Positions 33,675-43,401 of a stretch of DNA of 47,225 bases are shown piece after piece. The stretch is taken from positions 1 through 47,225 of the IMG/VR virus record IMGVR_UViG_3300037225_001400. One strand, 5' to 3'. The DNA is from a virus. The position numbers and the translations under genes were made by a program. The stretch's first letter is position 1, and each line of letters starts with the position of its first letter. The notes beneath the pieces were generated by a model. That model was given only the letters and a program-made list of their open reading frames with translations. It ran no database searches and had not been told where the DNA came from.

Positions 33675-34746
33675 ACTATCCTACGTAGTCGCCGGCAGTG
33701 AAGCCCTTTTCCGGAACGGGCAATGGGTTTTTGATCTCAAGACCATGCCCGTAGATGTTTATTTGTATAATGCGACTTGTTACGTGGGCGGTCGTTCCAT
33801 AAATGACGCCCTTGAGCAAAAGAAGCAAGCGAACGAGAAGGGCAAGTTAATGATGTGCGATTCCGGTGGCTTCCAGTTTGCTACTGAAGTTGTTAAGGAC
33901 CTTGATCCAATCGGCATTATAGAAATACAGAATCGCATTGCAGACTTGGGTTTTATCCTTGATATAAGTACCTCGCGAAGGGTGAGAGGAGCCGGAGCAA
34001 GTGGGTTGGAACTGGATAGCTCTGATAGCTGGCACCAGCATTGTCTTGAACGTACGCAAAAGCATATTAGGGCCGCAAAGGATGTTGAAAAGAAGTTCAA
34101 GTATTATGCTGTCATTCAAGGTGCCACGTATGATCAAGCCCAAAAATGGTGGGACGGGATTAAAGATGAAGACACCTACCAGGGTGTTGGCACAAAACGA
34201 GATTTGTTTGAGCAGATTTTGTTCGGTTGTATGATGATTGATAAAATGCCAAGTATAAAGTACCATCATATTTTAGGGTTGGGGGCGACAAATAAAATGT
34301 TGTTGCTTCGGTACTTTTATCTTTGTAGTAAAAAGGATATGGTCTTGATAACGATGGACAATACCAGCCATGTACAATATGCAAAGTATATGCAGTTGAA
34401 GCTGCCTTTTTCTGGTTGTTGCTATTCTAAGACAAATGATCTGAAAGGGTTTGAAGAATTGTCTGGTTTGAAGTTTAATCAATACGATATCGGGGAAGTA
34501 ATGTTTACCAGTATACGAAATATTTATTTTGATGCTTTGCATGTTAATATGATAAATATGTTGGATACTGCCGATTCTGTTAAGGATTTTATTGATAAGA
34601 ATTTCCCCCAGCTCATGACGTATGTCAATGCCATTGACGATTATTTCGACAAAGGTTTTGAGTACGTGACAAAGCGTTACTTTCAAAGTACCGAGAAGCA
34701 TGAAGTCCACAAGCAGAAAAGCAGCGCCTTAAGTTTTCTGAGTTAA
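33664..34746 (+). CDS. dpdA: DpdA-like DNA deazaguanine transglycosylase (TGT superfamily)
   Basis: 360 residues from the ATG at 33664 (MRNKLSYVVAGSEA); a nearby ATG at 33658 is also possible. LMMCDSGGFQFATE carries the TGT-type D-S-G-G-F-Q active-site strand; KYYAVIQGATYDQ matches the V-Q-G segment, and ILGLGATNKM the Gly-rich phosphate-side loop. DpdA swaps guanine in DNA for preQ0 or a related 7-deazaguanine. The call is strengthened by queE, folE and queD immediately upstream. No queC is in the window. Confidence 0.85.
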   Translation: MRNKLSYVVAGSEALFRNGQWVFDLKTMPVDVYLYNATCYVGGRSINDALEQKKQANEKGKLMMCDSGGFQFATEVVKDLDPIGIIEIQNRIADLGFILDISTSRRVRGAGASGLELDSSDSWHQHCLERTQKHIRAAKDVEKKFKYYAVIQGATYDQAQKWWDGIKDEDTYQGVGTKRDLFEQILFGCMMIDKMPSIKYHHILGLGATNKMLLLRYFYLCSKKDMVLITMDNTSHVQYAKYMQLKLPFSGCCYSKTNDLKGFEELSGLKFNQYDIGEVMFTSIRNIYFDALHVNMINMLDTADSVKDFIDKNFPQLMTYVNAIDDYFDKGFEYVTKRYFQSTEKHEVHKQKSSALSFLS

Positions 34747-34751
34747 TTTTT

Positions 34752-36530
34752 ATGCCCATATCTGATTATATTACTTTGTCTGTTAAAGAAAAGCCATTAA
34801 AAGAGGAAAAGAAAAAAGGTGTAAAGAAAAGTGATGGAAAAGTAAAAACTTGTAAGGATTGCCGGGAATTTAAGTTTTTTAAAAACGTTGATCTTGAAAA
34901 GGATTATTATTTCCAGTCTCCAAAGAGTAAAGGTACAATAGCTTTTATTTTGTCTCCGTTGGATTTTTTTAATATTAAAGTGCAGAGTTGGAAGCATATT
35001 GTTTGCTCTTATTTACAAGATTACAATATTTGGTTTTTGCCATATCCAAAATGTTGTGAGAACCCGTTGTTTTCTGAGAAGATTACTCCAAGTACTTATC
35101 GTATTTGTCGAGATCAATTTATTGATAAACATTTAGATCAGTATCCGATTGATCTTGTTGTTGTGTTTGAGGATACAGTAAATATTTTGGGGGAAGATGC
35201 AGATGAGCTGAAGTTTATTGGAAATTGGGCTAATTATAAAACAAGAACAAAAACCTTGAAAATGTATTATGCCAAAAAGTTAATCAGTCCCGGGAAAAGT
35301 GGTTTTGATGTTGTTAATTTTCAGCATACAATTGATAAGGTGAAAAAGTATTTTGATAAACAGTTAATTTGGCAACGTAACCCGAATTTTAAATTGGTTA
35401 CTACAAAAGAACAGTTGGATGCTTTAATTGTTCGTTTGCAGGAACAGGATTCAGTTGCAGTTGATTACGAGAGTAATGATTTTGATGTTCTCCGAAAAGA
35501 TTTTGTTGTAAAAACGATTGGCCTGTTTTTTCCAAATGAGGCATATTGTGTTGCCTATGAGGTGCCCGAAACACCAGACATAGAGTATAGAAAAAATGTA
35601 GAACGTTTTGTGCAAACGCTTTGGGCCGATCCTGGGATTGTAAAAATAGCGCATAATTTGAAATTTGAAATGAAAGTTACGATGGTGAAGTTTAAGCAGA
35701 ATGAATTTAGTAATGTTGAAGACACTATGTTTCGTTCTGGCTTGTTTGACGAAAATCGTCCATCAAATAGCGCCAAGTATCTTGCCGGGGAGTATCTTGA
35801 TGGATATCCCGAGATCGTGCGCGATTTTGAAGCAGCCACCTTGCAAAGCCTATTTCAGTATAACTGTCTGGATTGCTATTTTGAATATTTGTTTTGGGCG
35901 AATACGTTTCATTTTGATAAGTTGCCAAAAGAAGTAAAAAAAGGTGTAGAGTATTGCTATCGTGAAGTCATGCTTCCGGAATGTTATGAAATAGCTTTGT
36001 TGGAAATATTGGGTGTTAAGGTAGATTTGGAATATTTGAAGAAGTTACAAGTAGATTTAGCGACAACGCTTGCTGCGCTTGATGAAGAGATTGCTGTAAA
36101 GTTTCCGCAAACTGTGGGTAAGGATTTAGGTTCCCCAAAACAGTTGGCTGATGTCCTTTTTAGGATGTTAAAGTATCCTGTAATTAAGTCAGGGAAGACT
36201 GGTCCAAGTACAGATGAATCTGTGCTTATTGCTTTGCGGGAAGAGCACGGGTGCCTATTGTCTGATCTTTTATTAAAGAAGCGGCAAAAGGATAAACAGC
36301 TTTCGACCTACGTAACGCCATACATAGAAAATTATGATAAACATTATGGGGGAAGAGTACATTCAAATTATATGCAAACCAAAAATAAAGTAACAGAATA
36401 CGGGCAAGGTCGCGGTGCAATAAGCGGAAGATTGTCCTCGGCCTCGCCAAATCTCCAAAATATACCACGAGATAAAAAGATAAAACGAATATTTATTCCA
36501 GATGTAACGGGGTTGGTTTACAATGGCTGA
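34752..36530 (+). CDS. DNA polymerase I, N-terminal fragment (UDG-like domain, 3'-5' exonuclease, thumb)
   Basis: 592 residues. Residues about 30-200 resemble family 4/5 uracil-DNA glycosylases in order: TCKDCREF, GTIAFILSPLD, WFLPYPKCCENP, then TYRICRDQFIDKHL and PIDLVVVFEDTVN; the active site looks degraded. Residues about 220-400 are a DEDDy exonuclease (VAVDYESND, IAHNLKFEMKV, YNCLDCYFEY). The family A thumb and start of the palm follow, with SGRLSSASPNLQNIPR. The gene stops at VTGLVYNG, before motif A. The catalytic remainder is encoded by the next gene, which overlaps by eight bases. Confidence 0.88.
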   Translation: MPISDYITLSVKEKPLKEEKKKGVKKSDGKVKTCKDCREFKFFKNVDLEKDYYFQSPKSKGTIAFILSPLDFFNIKVQSWKHIVCSYLQDYNIWFLPYPKCCENPLFSEKITPSTYRICRDQFIDKHLDQYPIDLVVVFEDTVNILGEDADELKFIGNWANYKTRTKTLKMYYAKKLISPGKSGFDVVNFQHTIDKVKKYFDKQLIWQRNPNFKLVTTKEQLDALIVRLQEQDSVAVDYESNDFDVLRKDFVVKTIGLFFPNEAYCVAYEVPETPDIEYRKNVERFVQTLWADPGIVKIAHNLKFEMKVTMVKFKQNEFSNVEDTMFRSGLFDENRPSNSAKYLAGEYLDGYPEIVRDFEAATLQSLFQYNCLDCYFEYLFWANTFHFDKLPKEVKKGVEYCYREVMLPECYEIALLEILGVKVDLEYLKKLQVDLATTLAALDEEIAVKFPQTVGKDLGSPKQLADVLFRMLKYPVIKSGKTGPSTDESVLIALREEHGCLLSDLLLKKRQKDKQLSTYVTPYIENYDKHYGGRVHSNYMQTKNKVTEYGQGRGAISGRLSSASPNLQNIPRDKKIKRIFIPDVTGLVYNG

Positions 36531-37341
36531 ATTACCCGATCTTGTTGTAATGAATGAGCATCCCGGTATTGGATTTTTACAAGCTGACTTGTCTCAAGCT
36601 GAATTGCGTATAGCTGCAAGTCTGGCCTTTGAAGATACCATGCTTGCCGTATATAATGCGGATGGGGATATACACAAAACAACGGGATTGAGAATTGCTT
36701 CTAAGTATGCGTTGGCTTTGTATGAGAAGGCTGAAGGGGATGAAAAGAAAAAGTTACTCAAGGATATGCGGCAAAAAGCAAAAGCCGCGAACTTTGGTTT
36801 AATATACGGCGGCAGTTTCCTGGTTCTCCAGCGTATAGCAAAACAGGATTATAATGTAATTATATCCGAAGACGAGGCTCGGGAAGTACACCGGGTATTT
36901 TTTGCTTTGTATCCTAACTTAGTGTCTTGGCATGAATCTGTAGAGGCGTTTGTTCGTGAGCATGGTTATGTTGTAAGTCCCTTTGGCCGGGTACGTCATT
37001 TGCCCGATATTAAGAAATTTTATCCGGATACAAGGGAGTACAGTGAAATAGTTAGGCAAGCGCTAAATTCTCCAGTGCAGGGTGCCTGTGCTGATTTCCT
37101 TGGGCAGGTTTGGGCGTATAGTGCCAAAGAAGTGCGTAAGAGGAAGTTGCCAGCGCGGGTAGTACTTACAGTTCACGACTCGTTGGTTTGGGAGGGGTAT
37201 TCGAAAGTGTTTGGGGAATTACGAGAAATTCAGAATAATGCAGTAAAGGAATTAAATGATTTTCATATGGGGCGTTGGTTAGGTTGTCCCATGAAATTGG
37301 ATTATTCAGAAGGTCCTCATTGGGGGGACTTGGAGGAGTAA
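36523..37341 (+). CDS. DNA polymerase I, C-terminal fragment (palm and fingers)
   Basis: 272 residues. Motif A is LQADLSQAELRIAA, motif B is RQKAKAANFGLIYGG, motif C is VLTVHDSLVWE; all catalytic residues (two Asp, Lys, Tyr) are present. The first 20 residues (MAELPDLVVMNEHPGIGF) replace the usual short linker. A stop (TAA) in this frame lies 12 bases before the ATG, so the split is real in this sequence and not simply an in-frame stop. The two polypeptides should assemble into one enzyme; a +1 frameshift at GGC-TGA could also produce a joined form. Confidence 0.88.
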   Translation: MAELPDLVVMNEHPGIGFLQADLSQAELRIAASLAFEDTMLAVYNADGDIHKTTGLRIASKYALALYEKAEGDEKKKLLKDMRQKAKAANFGLIYGGSFLVLQRIAKQDYNVIISEDEAREVHRVFFALYPNLVSWHESVEAFVREHGYVVSPFGRVRHLPDIKKFYPDTREYSEIVRQALNSPVQGACADFLGQVWAYSAKEVRKRKLPARVVLTVHDSLVWEGYSKVFGELREIQNNAVKELNDFHMGRWLGCPMKLDYSEGPHWGDLEE

Positions 37342-37344
37342 AGT

Positions 37345-37617
37345 ATGAAAAAAGAATTTTTGGTTCAAGATGCACCGTATAAAGTAAATGAAGAAGATTT
37401 CGTTGGCATTGATACATACCGGTTGTCGCTTGCTGAAGAGGATGCTCGGTCGGGTACGTACTGGGATGAAAAGCACAAAGTGTTTAAACAAGTGTTGTTC
37501 GTAGATGGAAAGCCCCTGTTGTATTCTTGGTACCTTGACACTAAGGATAAAGATAAAAACGAATTGATGGATATTCTCCTATGGGGGAAGTTCACAGAAT
37601 TTTTGAAAAAGAAATAA
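37345..37617 (+). CDS. Hypothetical protein (90 aa)
   Basis: Starts three bases after the polymerase stop, with TTGGAGGAGTAAAGT as ribosome site. The product begins MKKEFLVQDAPYKVNEEDFV and is charged and soluble-looking, ending GKFTEFLKKK. No motif recognised. Confidence 0.55.
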   Translation: MKKEFLVQDAPYKVNEEDFVGIDTYRLSLAEEDARSGTYWDEKHKVFKQVLFVDGKPLLYSWYLDTKDKDKNELMDILLWGKFTEFLKKK

Positions 37618-37624
37618 GTTACCC

Positions 37625-37632
37625 TATTCATA
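37625..37632 (+). promoter_or_regulatory. Weak candidate promoter core TATTCATA
   Basis: AGTTACCCTATTCATAAGTAAAGG before the gene at 37648 resembles copy B (AGTTGTCATATTAATATGTAAAGG) over 24 positions with six differences. The upstream AGTAGA part is not clear, so this is only a possible variant. Confidence 0.3.
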
Positions 37633-37647
37633 AGTAAAGGAAGTTAA

Positions 37648-38145
37648 ATGAGTATTCAATTAAAGTTGCAAGTTGCTGATTTTGTCATTGATGTCCTTGT
37701 TGGGGATAAAAGGGAAAAAATTGATATTCGTACGGCAATGTCAATTAATAATGAGGACCTTGTATCTGAGTATACGCAACAGCCCAGTTGGTACGCTTGG
37801 TATGCGTCGCTTTTGGCAGACCAAGAAGACAAAAAAGAACGCATCGGTAGGGAACGGGATGTTTATAAGTCGAAAATAGATATGGAGATCAGGCAAGGAA
37901 AGCGGAAAATTTTAGATGATGAAGGAAAACAAATAAAACTGACAGAAGGAGGAATACAGAATTATACAGCGAGTGACGAAAAAATGCAAGCGTATGAGGA
38001 TGAAATTCAGGAGCAAGAATATATATGTAATAAATTAAAAGTACTGGTGATGGCTAGCGTACAACGTAAGGATATGCTAATACAGCTCGGACTATTGAAA
38101 CGAGACGAGCTAAAACAATTTAGAATGGCGGAAGGCCAAAATTAA
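37648..38145 (+). CDS. Possible UvsY-like recombination mediator
   Basis: 165 residues with AAAGGAAGTTAA. The core (QPSWYAWYASLLADQEDKKE, then RDVYKSKIDMEIRQGKRK) has the Y-x-x-W, long charged helix and K-x-x-x-D pattern seen in T4 UvsY (MLYSKWLNKHSSIKKEM). The C-terminus (VQRKDMLIQLGLLKRDEL) is a helix like the UvsY end. Placement directly before the gp32-like SSB and RecA supports a mediator that loads recombinase on SSB-covered DNA. The similarity is thin. Confidence 0.4.
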   Translation: MSIQLKLQVADFVIDVLVGDKREKIDIRTAMSINNEDLVSEYTQQPSWYAWYASLLADQEDKKERIGRERDVYKSKIDMEIRQGKRKILDDEGKQIKLTEGGIQNYTASDEKMQAYEDEIQEQEYICNKLKVLVMASVQRKDMLIQLGLLKRDELKQFRMAEGQN

Positions 38146-38157
38146 AAGGAGTGTCTT

Positions 38158-39156
38158 ATGGGCATAAACAGAAATGCAATGGAACAGGATGCAAAACAGG
38201 AACAAGGTACGCGTGACCCAGAACCCGGCGAGTTTGTACCCCAGTCTGGAAAAACGTATATTGTAAGGATACTGCCTCGTGATATTGATGAGCAGGAAAG
38301 TGCTGCCGGCGCCCGGGATTTTGGTTGGGGTTATAGAACGCATTATTCCTATACCCGTATGGATGGCACAACTGCCCGAGATATTTCTTGTCCGAAATCC
38401 TATGGTATGGATCAGCCTTGCCGCATTTGCGAAGAGGGCGAAAAGTTGTATAAGAGTCCGAATGAAGAAGACAAGAAACTTGCCAAGGATTTTTGGCGTA
38501 AGCTTAAGGTGCTTGTTAATGTTCTTGATTTAACGGACCAAGAGAGTGTGAAGAAGGGTATTCAGTGGTGGAGAATTCCCAGAGGGTTTAATCAGCCGTA
38601 CGATAAGATTCGTGAGTATGTGTTGAATGCGAATTGGGATACGAATGGTAAGGATATTCTTGACTTGGTTGTTGGGAAGAATTTTGAGCTTAAGGTTGTT
38701 GGGAAGAAGGAAAGCGCTTCTGGCTACCTTGAAAATAACCTGACTCCGCTTCCCCAGCCATACGATGTTATGCCTTATTTGCAGCTGACTCCAGATTGGC
38801 GGGCGCGCATTAATTCCTTGAAAACGCATATGCCGAAGAAGCTATCTCGGGAGGATATGGATGCGATCCTTGGTCCGGTTGCAGGTAGCCATCCTGCGCC
38901 AGCTTCCCCAGCTCCGCTTCCCGGTAACGCAGCCCCAGTGGCGGCCAGCTGTCCCGCCGCAGCGCCTGCCGGATTGCCCCCGCTTCCCAGTGGCCCAGCC
39001 ATAGCCCAGTCAGCGGCTCCTGCTCCAAGCGCTGCCCCCGCGGTGTTAGCAAATAAACCAGAGTGTTTTGGAAATGAGTTTAAGCCTCGAAGTGACAAGT
39101 GTAAAGCATGTACCGGATTTAGGGATGCTTGTCGAACAGAGTATCTTGAAAAATAA
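38158..39156 (+). CDS. gp32-like single-stranded DNA-binding protein
   Basis: 332 residues with AAAAGGAGTGTCTT. Residues about 55-90 hold a zinc site: a His (THYSYTR) followed by CPKSYGMDQPCRIC. The C-x9-C-x2-C spacing equals T4 gp32 Cys77, Cys87 and Cys90. GKTYIVRILPR is the first OB strand. Residues about 240-300 form an Ala/Pro-rich linker, GC-rich because of Ala and Pro codons. The C-terminal 30 residues have a second Cys group (ECFGNEF, CKACTGFRDAC) in place of the acidic tail of gp32. Confidence 0.78.
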   Translation: MGINRNAMEQDAKQEQGTRDPEPGEFVPQSGKTYIVRILPRDIDEQESAAGARDFGWGYRTHYSYTRMDGTTARDISCPKSYGMDQPCRICEEGEKLYKSPNEEDKKLAKDFWRKLKVLVNVLDLTDQESVKKGIQWWRIPRGFNQPYDKIREYVLNANWDTNGKDILDLVVGKNFELKVVGKKESASGYLENNLTPLPQPYDVMPYLQLTPDWRARINSLKTHMPKKLSREDMDAILGPVAGSHPAPASPAPLPGNAAPVAASCPAAAPAGLPPLPSGPAIAQSAAPAPSAAPAVLANKPECFGNEFKPRSDKCKACTGFRDACRTEYLEK

Positions 39157-39183
39157 GGTAAGAGAACCAAGGTAAGTTAAAGA

Positions 39184-39213
39184 GGGCGCAGGTCATGCTG
39201 CGCCCTTCTTTTT
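39184..39213 (+). terminator. Rho-independent terminator between ssb and recA
   Basis: GGGCGCA (39184-39190), loop GGTCATGC, TGCGCCC (39199-39205), then TTCTTTTT. A seven-pair GC-rich stem. It probably sets the SSB to RecA transcript ratio. Confidence 0.85.
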
Positions 39214-39227
39214 ACCAAGGAGAATAC

Positions 39228-40280
39228 ATGGCAAAAGCAGAAGAAAAAGTAAACGATAAGTTGGAAGAAGCCCTAAAAACCATAGAAAAGGATTATGGAA
39301 AGGGCGCGATAATGTACCTTGACGATGAGCGTATCAATGAGAAGATTGACGTTATTCCTACAGGCGCGTTGAGTTTGGATTTTGCGTTAGGTGTGGGCGG
39401 TGTTCCAAGAGGGCGTATCATTGAAATATTTGGTCCTGAGATGTCTGGTAAATCTACACTTTGTTTAGAGATAATTGCTATGGCGCAAAAGCTTGGTGGA
39501 GTTGCTGCTTATGTTGACGCTGAGCATGCCTTTGATCCCGGATACGCGCAGAATTTGGGCGTGGATGTAAAGAAGCTGCTATTCTCCCAGCCCGATACAG
39601 GGGAGCAAGCCCTTGAAATAACAGAGACCCTTGTAAAAAGTACCGCTGTAGCTATAATTGTAATAGATTCTGTTGCAGCACTTGTACCAGAGGCGGAGTT
39701 AGCCGGGGATATGGGAGACGCTCAGATGGGTTTGCAGGCGCGCTTAATGTCGCAAGCCATGCGTAAACTTACAGGGATAATTGGGAAAACCAATACAGTT
39801 GTCATATTTATAAATCAGATCCGGTCGAAGATAGGTGTAATGTTTGGGAGCCCTGAAACCACGACCGGTGGAAACGCGCTGAAGTTTTATGCTTCTGTGC
39901 GTATTGATCTACGAAAGATTGGGGTTATTAAGGATGGTGACAATATTATTGGAAATAAGTGCCGGGTAAAAATTGTAAAGAATAAAGTAGCCCCGCCGTT
40001 TAAAGAAGTAGAAGTAGACATTATTTTTGGCAAAGGTGTTGATAAGGAAGGTGTTGTGCTGGACCTTGCTGTTGATTGCGAGATAATTAAAAAGTCTGGT
40101 ACTTGGTTTGTGTATAAGGAAGAGCGCCTTGGCCAAGGTCGGGAAAATGCTGTAGCCCTTTTACGGAGTAACCGGGGGTTATTTGATACAATAGTTGCTG
40201 CTGTAAAAGAAGACCATAAAAAGGACAGCGCCCCTGCGGCCGTTGTTCCGGAAGAAGTAAAAAGAGAACCGAAAACATGA
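39228..40280 (+). CDS. recA: RecA recombinase, full-length bacterial type
   Basis: 350 residues from the ATG with CCAAGGAGAATAC; an in-frame TTG or ATG upstream would overlap the terminator. [15 protein letters not shown] is Walker [14 protein letters not shown] is Walker [21 protein letters not shown] is loop L2 and nearly identical to E. coli. [20 protein letters not shown] is loop L1. Many phages use the shorter UvsX; this is closer to cellular RecA in length and sequence, suggesting acquisition from a bacterium. It acts with the SSB and the nuclease fusion downstream. Confidence 0.95.
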   Translation: MAKAEEKVNDKLEEALKTIEKDYGKGAIMYLDDERINEKIDVIPTGALSLDFALGVGGVPRGRIIEIFGPEMSGKSTLCLEIIAMAQKLGGVAAYVDAEHAFDPGYAQNLGVDVKKLLFSQPDTGEQALEITETLVKSTAVAIIVIDSVAALVPEAELAGDMGDAQMGLQARLMSQAMRKLTGIIGKTNTVVIFINQIRSKIGVMFGSPETTTGGNALKFYASVRIDLRKIGVIKDGDNIIGNKCRVKIVKNKVAPPFKEVEVDIIFGKGVDKEGVVLDLAVDCEIIKKSGTWFVYKEERLGQGRENAVALLRSNRGLFDTIVAAVKEDHKKDSAPAAVVPEEVKREPKT

Positions 40281-43200
40281 TCACAATTTTTTCAGACGCC
40301 CACGCGCATAATTTTAAAAAGTTTGCTAAAATTTTGCCGAATGGGTTGAATTCCCGGCTCGTTGATGTCTTTACTGTAATGGAAAAGATCAATGAGTATA
40401 ACAAAGCGAATAAGATAAAATATACGCTTTACGCCGGGGATTTAGTGCATACGTTTCAATACATCGAAAATGATGTATTGAATGGGCTTGCTGAAATTTT
40501 GGAAAATTGGTATGGGCAGTTTATTTATATTCCTGGAAATCACGATGTCAAAGCTAAGGTGAAATATGCAAAACATTCTGTAGCCTCTGCGGTTTTTGAT
40601 CGTTTAGCGAGCGAGAATATCCAGTATTTGCATGAGAATGTAATTGATATTGGAGTAAAAATATTTGGTGTTGGCAATCGTAGTAACGAAGAATTTTTAG
40701 CTACAAAATTTGAGTCCGCCGATATTTTGCTTGCGCACCAGTTTATTGAAAATTCTGCTGTTCCTGGTGGGCTTGAAGTATCTAAAAAGTTAAAGGATAT
40801 GTACAAGTTGTTAATCTTTGGTGATGTGCATAAGCCTGAGCTTAGAGGAAATGTTTTGATTCCCGGTGCACCGCTCCAGCATAATTTTAATGATGAAGGG
40901 CAGAACCGGGGATTTTGGACCGTAGATGAAGCGTTGTGGAAATGCGAATTTCATGTGTTGCAATCGCCCAAATTTATTTCAGTTCAAGATATTAAAGATG
41001 TTCAGGATGATGGTAACTATTATAGGGTGCAAGGGCACGTTAAGAAGGGGGCGGTAGTAGGGGCGAATGTCCTCGTGCAAGAGTGTATGAAACAGGAGTT
41101 TAGGGAGTCCGGTCTGGATATCTCAATGTCGGATGAAGCCCTTGTAAGGGGTTATATCGCCTTAAATAAACGGGACGATTTGAAGGAAGAAGTTTTAGTT
41201 GCCAAAGGCTTGGAGTTGCTAAAGGGTTGCGAATCTCAAGCTGTAACGCCAAAGGATTGGGAGATTGTTCAAGTTGAAGTAAACAATTTTATTTCCTTTA
41301 TTGGACGTCATGTACGTAAGTTTGAGAAGGGCATGTATTTGGTAAACGGCGCAAATGGTTGGGGAAAGACTACGATGTTTGAAGCCATTTACTGGTGTCT
41401 GTTTGGCGAGACTACTAAGGGGATGGCTGTTGAAGATGTAGTAAATGATACAGAGAATAAAGATTGCTTTGTTAACGTGCTTATGCATAACGCTCGCGGA
41501 GAAATTATTAATGTTACTCGTACAAGAAAGCACGAACAGTATGGGAATGATTTTTGGTTTACAATAACACAAGATGTAGCTGACGTAATAGTGAAACGTG
41601 AATCTGTAAAAGAAACACAAAAAGAATTGAATCAAGTCTTAGGCACTACAGCGGGATTTTTTAAAAATGTAAATTATTTTGCTCAAGAGAATTTTGAGTT
41701 CTTTTCCACAGTAACCGATGCGAATCAAAAAGATATTTGTAAGAATTTGCTCCAGTTGGATAAGTTTGAGCAAGCTGAAAATAAAGCGCGGCTCGTTGTA
41801 AAAGAGCTGCTTACAAAATACGAAGAAATGCAGAAGAGCTTGTCGGTGAAAGAGGCCCTGCTGTTGCAGACGAAAAGCACAATAGAGTCGTTAGAATTTC
41901 AGAAGGGGGATTGGGAAATAAAACGTAAGGAAAAGTTAGATACGTTGCAAAATTTGGTTGCGGAGTTGACAGCAGAGATAAAAAAATTAACTGCTAACTT
42001 GGAGATTGTAAATCTGCAGATAGCCAAAAAGATAAAAAAGCGGCAAATGATTGAAGATGATCGTGCCAATGTTGTTTTAGATACTGCTCCGTTTGATCTG
42101 AAAATAAAGTCGCTTGAAGAGGAAGAAGTGAAAGCAAGAGAAGTAAGTGTTTTAGATGACAAAATAAAACATCTGTTGGAAAAAGGAAAGCAACAAGTTC
42201 AAGTACACAAAGTGAATACAGAAAAGTATGAGTTACAAACAACAGCTTTGCAAACCGAGATGCAACAGATTGATGAAAAGGTAAGTCATGTTGGGCAGGA
42301 AACGTCTATGTGTCCGGAGTGCGGCCAGTTGCTTCCGATAGAGAATAAAGGCGCCCTACTTATCAAATATAAAAATAGCTTGCAGATGGTAACGTCTCGT
42401 CTGGATATAGTGAAGGCAGGTGTTGCGGAGTACAATAAAAAAGTAACCGCTGAAAAAGAGGCCATGGAAAGAGAACTAAAGGAAGCGAACGATGCACGTA
42501 AGGCTGCTGGAGATACGCGTTCAATACCGGATATACAAGTAGAGAAAATTAACTTGAAAAAGGATAGGGATTATTACATTCAGGAAACGCAAAAAGATTA
42601 TAAGGAAATGACTGCTACGTTGAATACGCAGATTACCGAGTTGCAAAAGAAAAGTTCTGATATTAATTCTCAGTTAACAGCTAAAAAGCGTGAAGAAGCA
42701 ATGCGTGGCTTGGATAAGGATGATTTGGAAACGTCTGACAATCCTTATGTGCAGCAGTTGAAAGACCAGGGTATTGTAAAAGAGAATCTTGAAAAAGAGG
42801 TAGCGAAAATTAGGGAGGATTACAATAAGCTGGATGAGGAAGATCGCTTGATGAAGTATTGGCAAAAGGGATTTAGTAATCAAGGGTTGGTGTCCTATTT
42901 GTTGGATCAGTTTGCCCGCCAGTTTACAGAGATAATAAATACTGTTTTATTAGATATTGGTAACGGAAAATATTCAGCGGTGTTGGTAACGCAAAAAAAG
43001 CTTCGCGGTTCTGATGAGTATCGAGAAAAGTTCGATTTCCTTATTACTGTGCACGGAAAGAAGCGTAGTTATAAAGCGTTATCTGGCGGGCAGAAAGCCC
43101 GGATAAATTTAGCCACGGTTTTGACGTTGATTAAGTTGATAATGCAGTATTATAAGATAACCTTTTGTCCTTTTAATCTATTAATATTAGACGAAATGTT

Positions 43201-43366
43201 TAAGGAATTGGATGAAGTTGGAGTAGAGTCCGTATATAATGAATTGGAGAAGCTTTCCCAGCTTTGCAGTATAAATGTTGTAGAGCATAAGTTGGAATTG
43301 AAAAGCTTTTTTGAGAATGTTATCGAAGTAAGTTGGTCTGAAGAAACAGGTACAGTGTTGAATTAA
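40277..43366 (+). CDS. Fused SbcD-SbcC (Mre11-Rad50; gp47-gp46) nuclease-ATPase
   Basis: 1029 residues, ATGA overlap with recA. Residues 1-300 carry metallophosphoesterase motifs: [37 protein letters not shown] and IFGDVHKPE. Residues about 335 onward are Rad50-like: [11 protein letters not shown], Walker [15 protein letters not shown], long coiled coils, a zinc hook CPECGQLLP near residue 675, signature [10 protein letters not shown] and Walker [13 protein letters not shown]. In T4 and bacteria these are two genes; here they form one chain with no internal stop. Role: processing of DNA ends for recombination. Confidence 0.93.
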   Translation: MITIFSDAHAHNFKKFAKILPNGLNSRLVDVFTVMEKINEYNKANKIKYTLYAGDLVHTFQYIENDVLNGLAEILENWYGQFIYIPGNHDVKAKVKYAKHSVASAVFDRLASENIQYLHENVIDIGVKIFGVGNRSNEEFLATKFESADILLAHQFIENSAVPGGLEVSKKLKDMYKLLIFGDVHKPELRGNVLIPGAPLQHNFNDEGQNRGFWTVDEALWKCEFHVLQSPKFISVQDIKDVQDDGNYYRVQGHVKKGAVVGANVLVQECMKQEFRESGLDISMSDEALVRGYIALNKRDDLKEEVLVAKGLELLKGCESQAVTPKDWEIVQVEVNNFISFIGRHVRKFEKGMYLVNGANGWGKTTMFEAIYWCLFGETTKGMAVEDVVNDTENKDCFVNVLMHNARGEIINVTRTRKHEQYGNDFWFTITQDVADVIVKRESVKETQKELNQVLGTTAGFFKNVNYFAQENFEFFSTVTDANQKDICKNLLQLDKFEQAENKARLVVKELLTKYEEMQKSLSVKEALLLQTKSTIESLEFQKGDWEIKRKEKLDTLQNLVAELTAEIKKLTANLEIVNLQIAKKIKKRQMIEDDRANVVLDTAPFDLKIKSLEEEEVKAREVSVLDDKIKHLLEKGKQQVQVHKVNTEKYELQTTALQTEMQQIDEKVSHVGQETSMCPECGQLLPIENKGALLIKYKNSLQMVTSRLDIVKAGVAEYNKKVTAEKEAMERELKEANDARKAAGDTRSIPDIQVEKINLKKDRDYYIQETQKDYKEMTATLNTQITELQKKSSDINSQLTAKKREEAMRGLDKDDLETSDNPYVQQLKDQGIVKENLEKEVAKIREDYNKLDEEDRLMKYWQKGFSNQGLVSYLLDQFARQFTEIINTVLLDIGNGKYSAVLVTQKKLRGSDEYREKFDFLITVHGKKRSYKALSGGQKARINLATVLTLIKLIMQYYKITFCPFNLLILDEMFKELDEVGVESVYNELEKLSQLCSINVVEHKLELKSFFENVIEVSWSEETGTVLN

Positions 43367-43401
43367 TTTACATTTAACTAAAATTAACCTATATTGTAAA
43401 T

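Noticed and set aside
36480-36560. Intein or group I intron in the polymerase gene
   Set aside because: The two frames overlap by eight bases, and no intein or intron sequence lies between the motifs.
38870-39060. GC-rich foreign DNA in the SSB gene
   Set aside because: The shift is explained by Ala and Pro codons of a flexible linker; the frame and both flanks belong to one gp32-like protein.
21430-43190. Other TATTAATA or ATTAATA strings at about 21430, 22610, 29810 and 43180
   Set aside because: They lie inside coding regions, encode ordinary residues and lack the AGTAGA block at the fixed distance.
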